Below, piece after piece: positions 6,447 through 6,789 of a stretch of 6,789 bases of DNA. Origin of the DNA: Pseudomonadota bacterium (GTDB lineage Bacteria; Pseudomonadota; Gammaproteobacteria; Burkholderiales; Burkholderiaceae_B); assembly GCA_023432075.1 (NCBI GenBank), contig JAEYVD010000646.1, positions 1 to 6,789 of the forward strand, read 5' to 3'. Under the pieces are notes generated by a model. It saw only the letters and a list, made by a program, of their open reading frames with translations. It had not been told where the DNA came from and searched no databases. The position numbers were made by a program, and so were the translations under genes. Every line of letters starts with the position of its first letter. Position 1 is the stretch's first letter.

Positions 6447-6469
6447 CATGACAACGGAGAAACCCTCTC

Positions 6470-6789
6470 ATGAAGCGCATGCTGTTTAATGCGACGCATC
6501 AGGAAGAATTACGCGTCGCTATCGTCGATGGGCAAAAACTCATCGACCTTGACATCGAGACTGCCGGCCGCGAACAGCGCAAAGGCAACATCTACAAAGG
6601 TGTCATCACCCGGATCGAACCCGGCCTTGAAGCTTGCTTCGTCAACTACGGCGAGGACCGCCACGGCTTTCTGCCCTTCAAGGAAGTTGCCCGCAGCTTC
6701 TTCAAGGAAGGCGTCGATGTCCGCACCGCCCGTATCCAGGACGCCCTGCGCGAAGGCCAGGAACTGATCGTCCAGGTCGAAAAGGAAGA
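6470..6789 (+). CDS. rne: Ribonuclease E (N-terminal part)
   Basis: The first 106 codons of rne are present and the frame is open at the right edge. The opening [22 protein letters not shown], then [24 protein letters not shown] and [11 protein letters not shown], is nearly that of E. coli RNase E. RNase E is the endonuclease that starts most mRNA decay, processes rRNA and tRNA, and scaffolds the degradosome. The piece covers the N-terminal segment and most of the S1 RNA-binding domain (from about residue 36), including the RNA-contacting Phe57 and Phe67. The catalytic DNase I-like part and the zinc link lie outside. GGAG (6456-6459) is 10 nt before the ATG, a slightly long spacing. The MKRML N-terminus and strong resemblance favour RNase E over RNase G. 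Confidence 0.95.
   Translation, partial: MKRMLFNATHQEELRVAIVDGQKLIDLDIETAGREQRKGNIYKGVITRIEPGLEACFVNYGEDRHGFLPFKEVARSFFKEGVDVRTARIQDALREGQELIVQVEKE

Larger units (their letters stand above)
5973..6469 (+). promoter_or_regulatory. Long structured 5' leader of rne
   Basis: About 500 bases separate the predicted transcription start from the rne ATG and hold no convincing gene. Inverted repeats able to form RNA hairpins are: 6076-6106 (GGG plus CTTGGT paired with ACCGAG plus CCC), 6132-6152 (CTTGCC/GGCAGG with a U-rich loop), 6154-6173 (CCG-TTGC/GCAA-G-CGG), 6213-6247, 6312-6327, 6357-6373 (CCTGGGC/GCCCAGG, three-base loop) and 6427-6446. An AU-rich stretch (CATATTTAAAG, 6199-6209) lies just before the 6213 hairpin. 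In enterobacteria the rne leader mediates feedback: RNase E binds leader hairpins and cleaves its own mRNA. A similar role here is inference from position and structure; I do not recognise the enterobacterial rne5 element itself. Confidence 0.5.

Noticed and set aside
6050..6451. Plus-strand open frame of 133 codons within the rne leader
   Set aside because: No Shine-Dalgarno sequence, no recognisable family, weak third-position GC preference, and it runs through the hairpins. It recalls the doubtful yceQ frame in the E. coli rne leader.
1..6789. CRISPR, tRNA, transposon or defence-system signs
   Set aside because: No spaced repeats, cloverleaf, terminal repeats with a transposase, or defence protein family seen.

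Overview
The window is a GC-rich chromosomal housekeeping segment. The protein sequences and gene content point to a betaproteobacterium of the Burkholderiales, most likely Alcaligenaceae (Bordetella/Achromobacter type). That placement is inferred from family resemblance and base composition, not from a search. There are nine protein genes, two of them cut by the window ends. I see no insertion sequence, phage gene, tRNA, rRNA or CRISPR array.

Left part (1-2501). A partial minus-strand yceD (DUF177) diverges from a plus-strand run of three tightly packed genes. These are a Maf/YceF-type m7GTP pyrophosphatase, a short RsmI-like SAM-dependent methyltransferase (4-bp ATGA overlap) and an AmiD-like N-acetylmuramoyl-L-alanine amidase lipoprotein (2-nt gap). 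A good sigma-70 promoter for yceD lies in the 72-bp divergent gap.

Middle (2515-4135). msrQ and msrP lie on the minus strand and converge on the amidase gene with only 13 bp between stops. MsrP is a Tat-exported molybdoenzyme and MsrQ its haem-binding membrane partner. Together they repair oxidised methionines in periplasmic proteins.

Right part (4320-6789). gph-like HAD phosphatase and rluC (23S rRNA pseudouridine synthase) lie on the minus strand, one nucleotide apart. They diverge from rne (RNase E), of which only the first 106 codons are present. A perfect TATAAT sits at the rluC 5' end. The roughly 500-nt stretch from there to the rne start has no convincing gene but many inverted repeats, so it looks like a long structured leader.

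The outer genes yceD, yceF, rluC and rne keep the same order and relative orientation as in E. coli, with a five-gene block between yceF and rluC. I found no obviously new multi-gene system. The most interesting item is the rne leader, including a perfect 20-bp palindrome nine bases before the rne ribosome binding site. Next are the unusual short methyltransferase coupled to YceF and a long low-complexity N-terminus on YceD.
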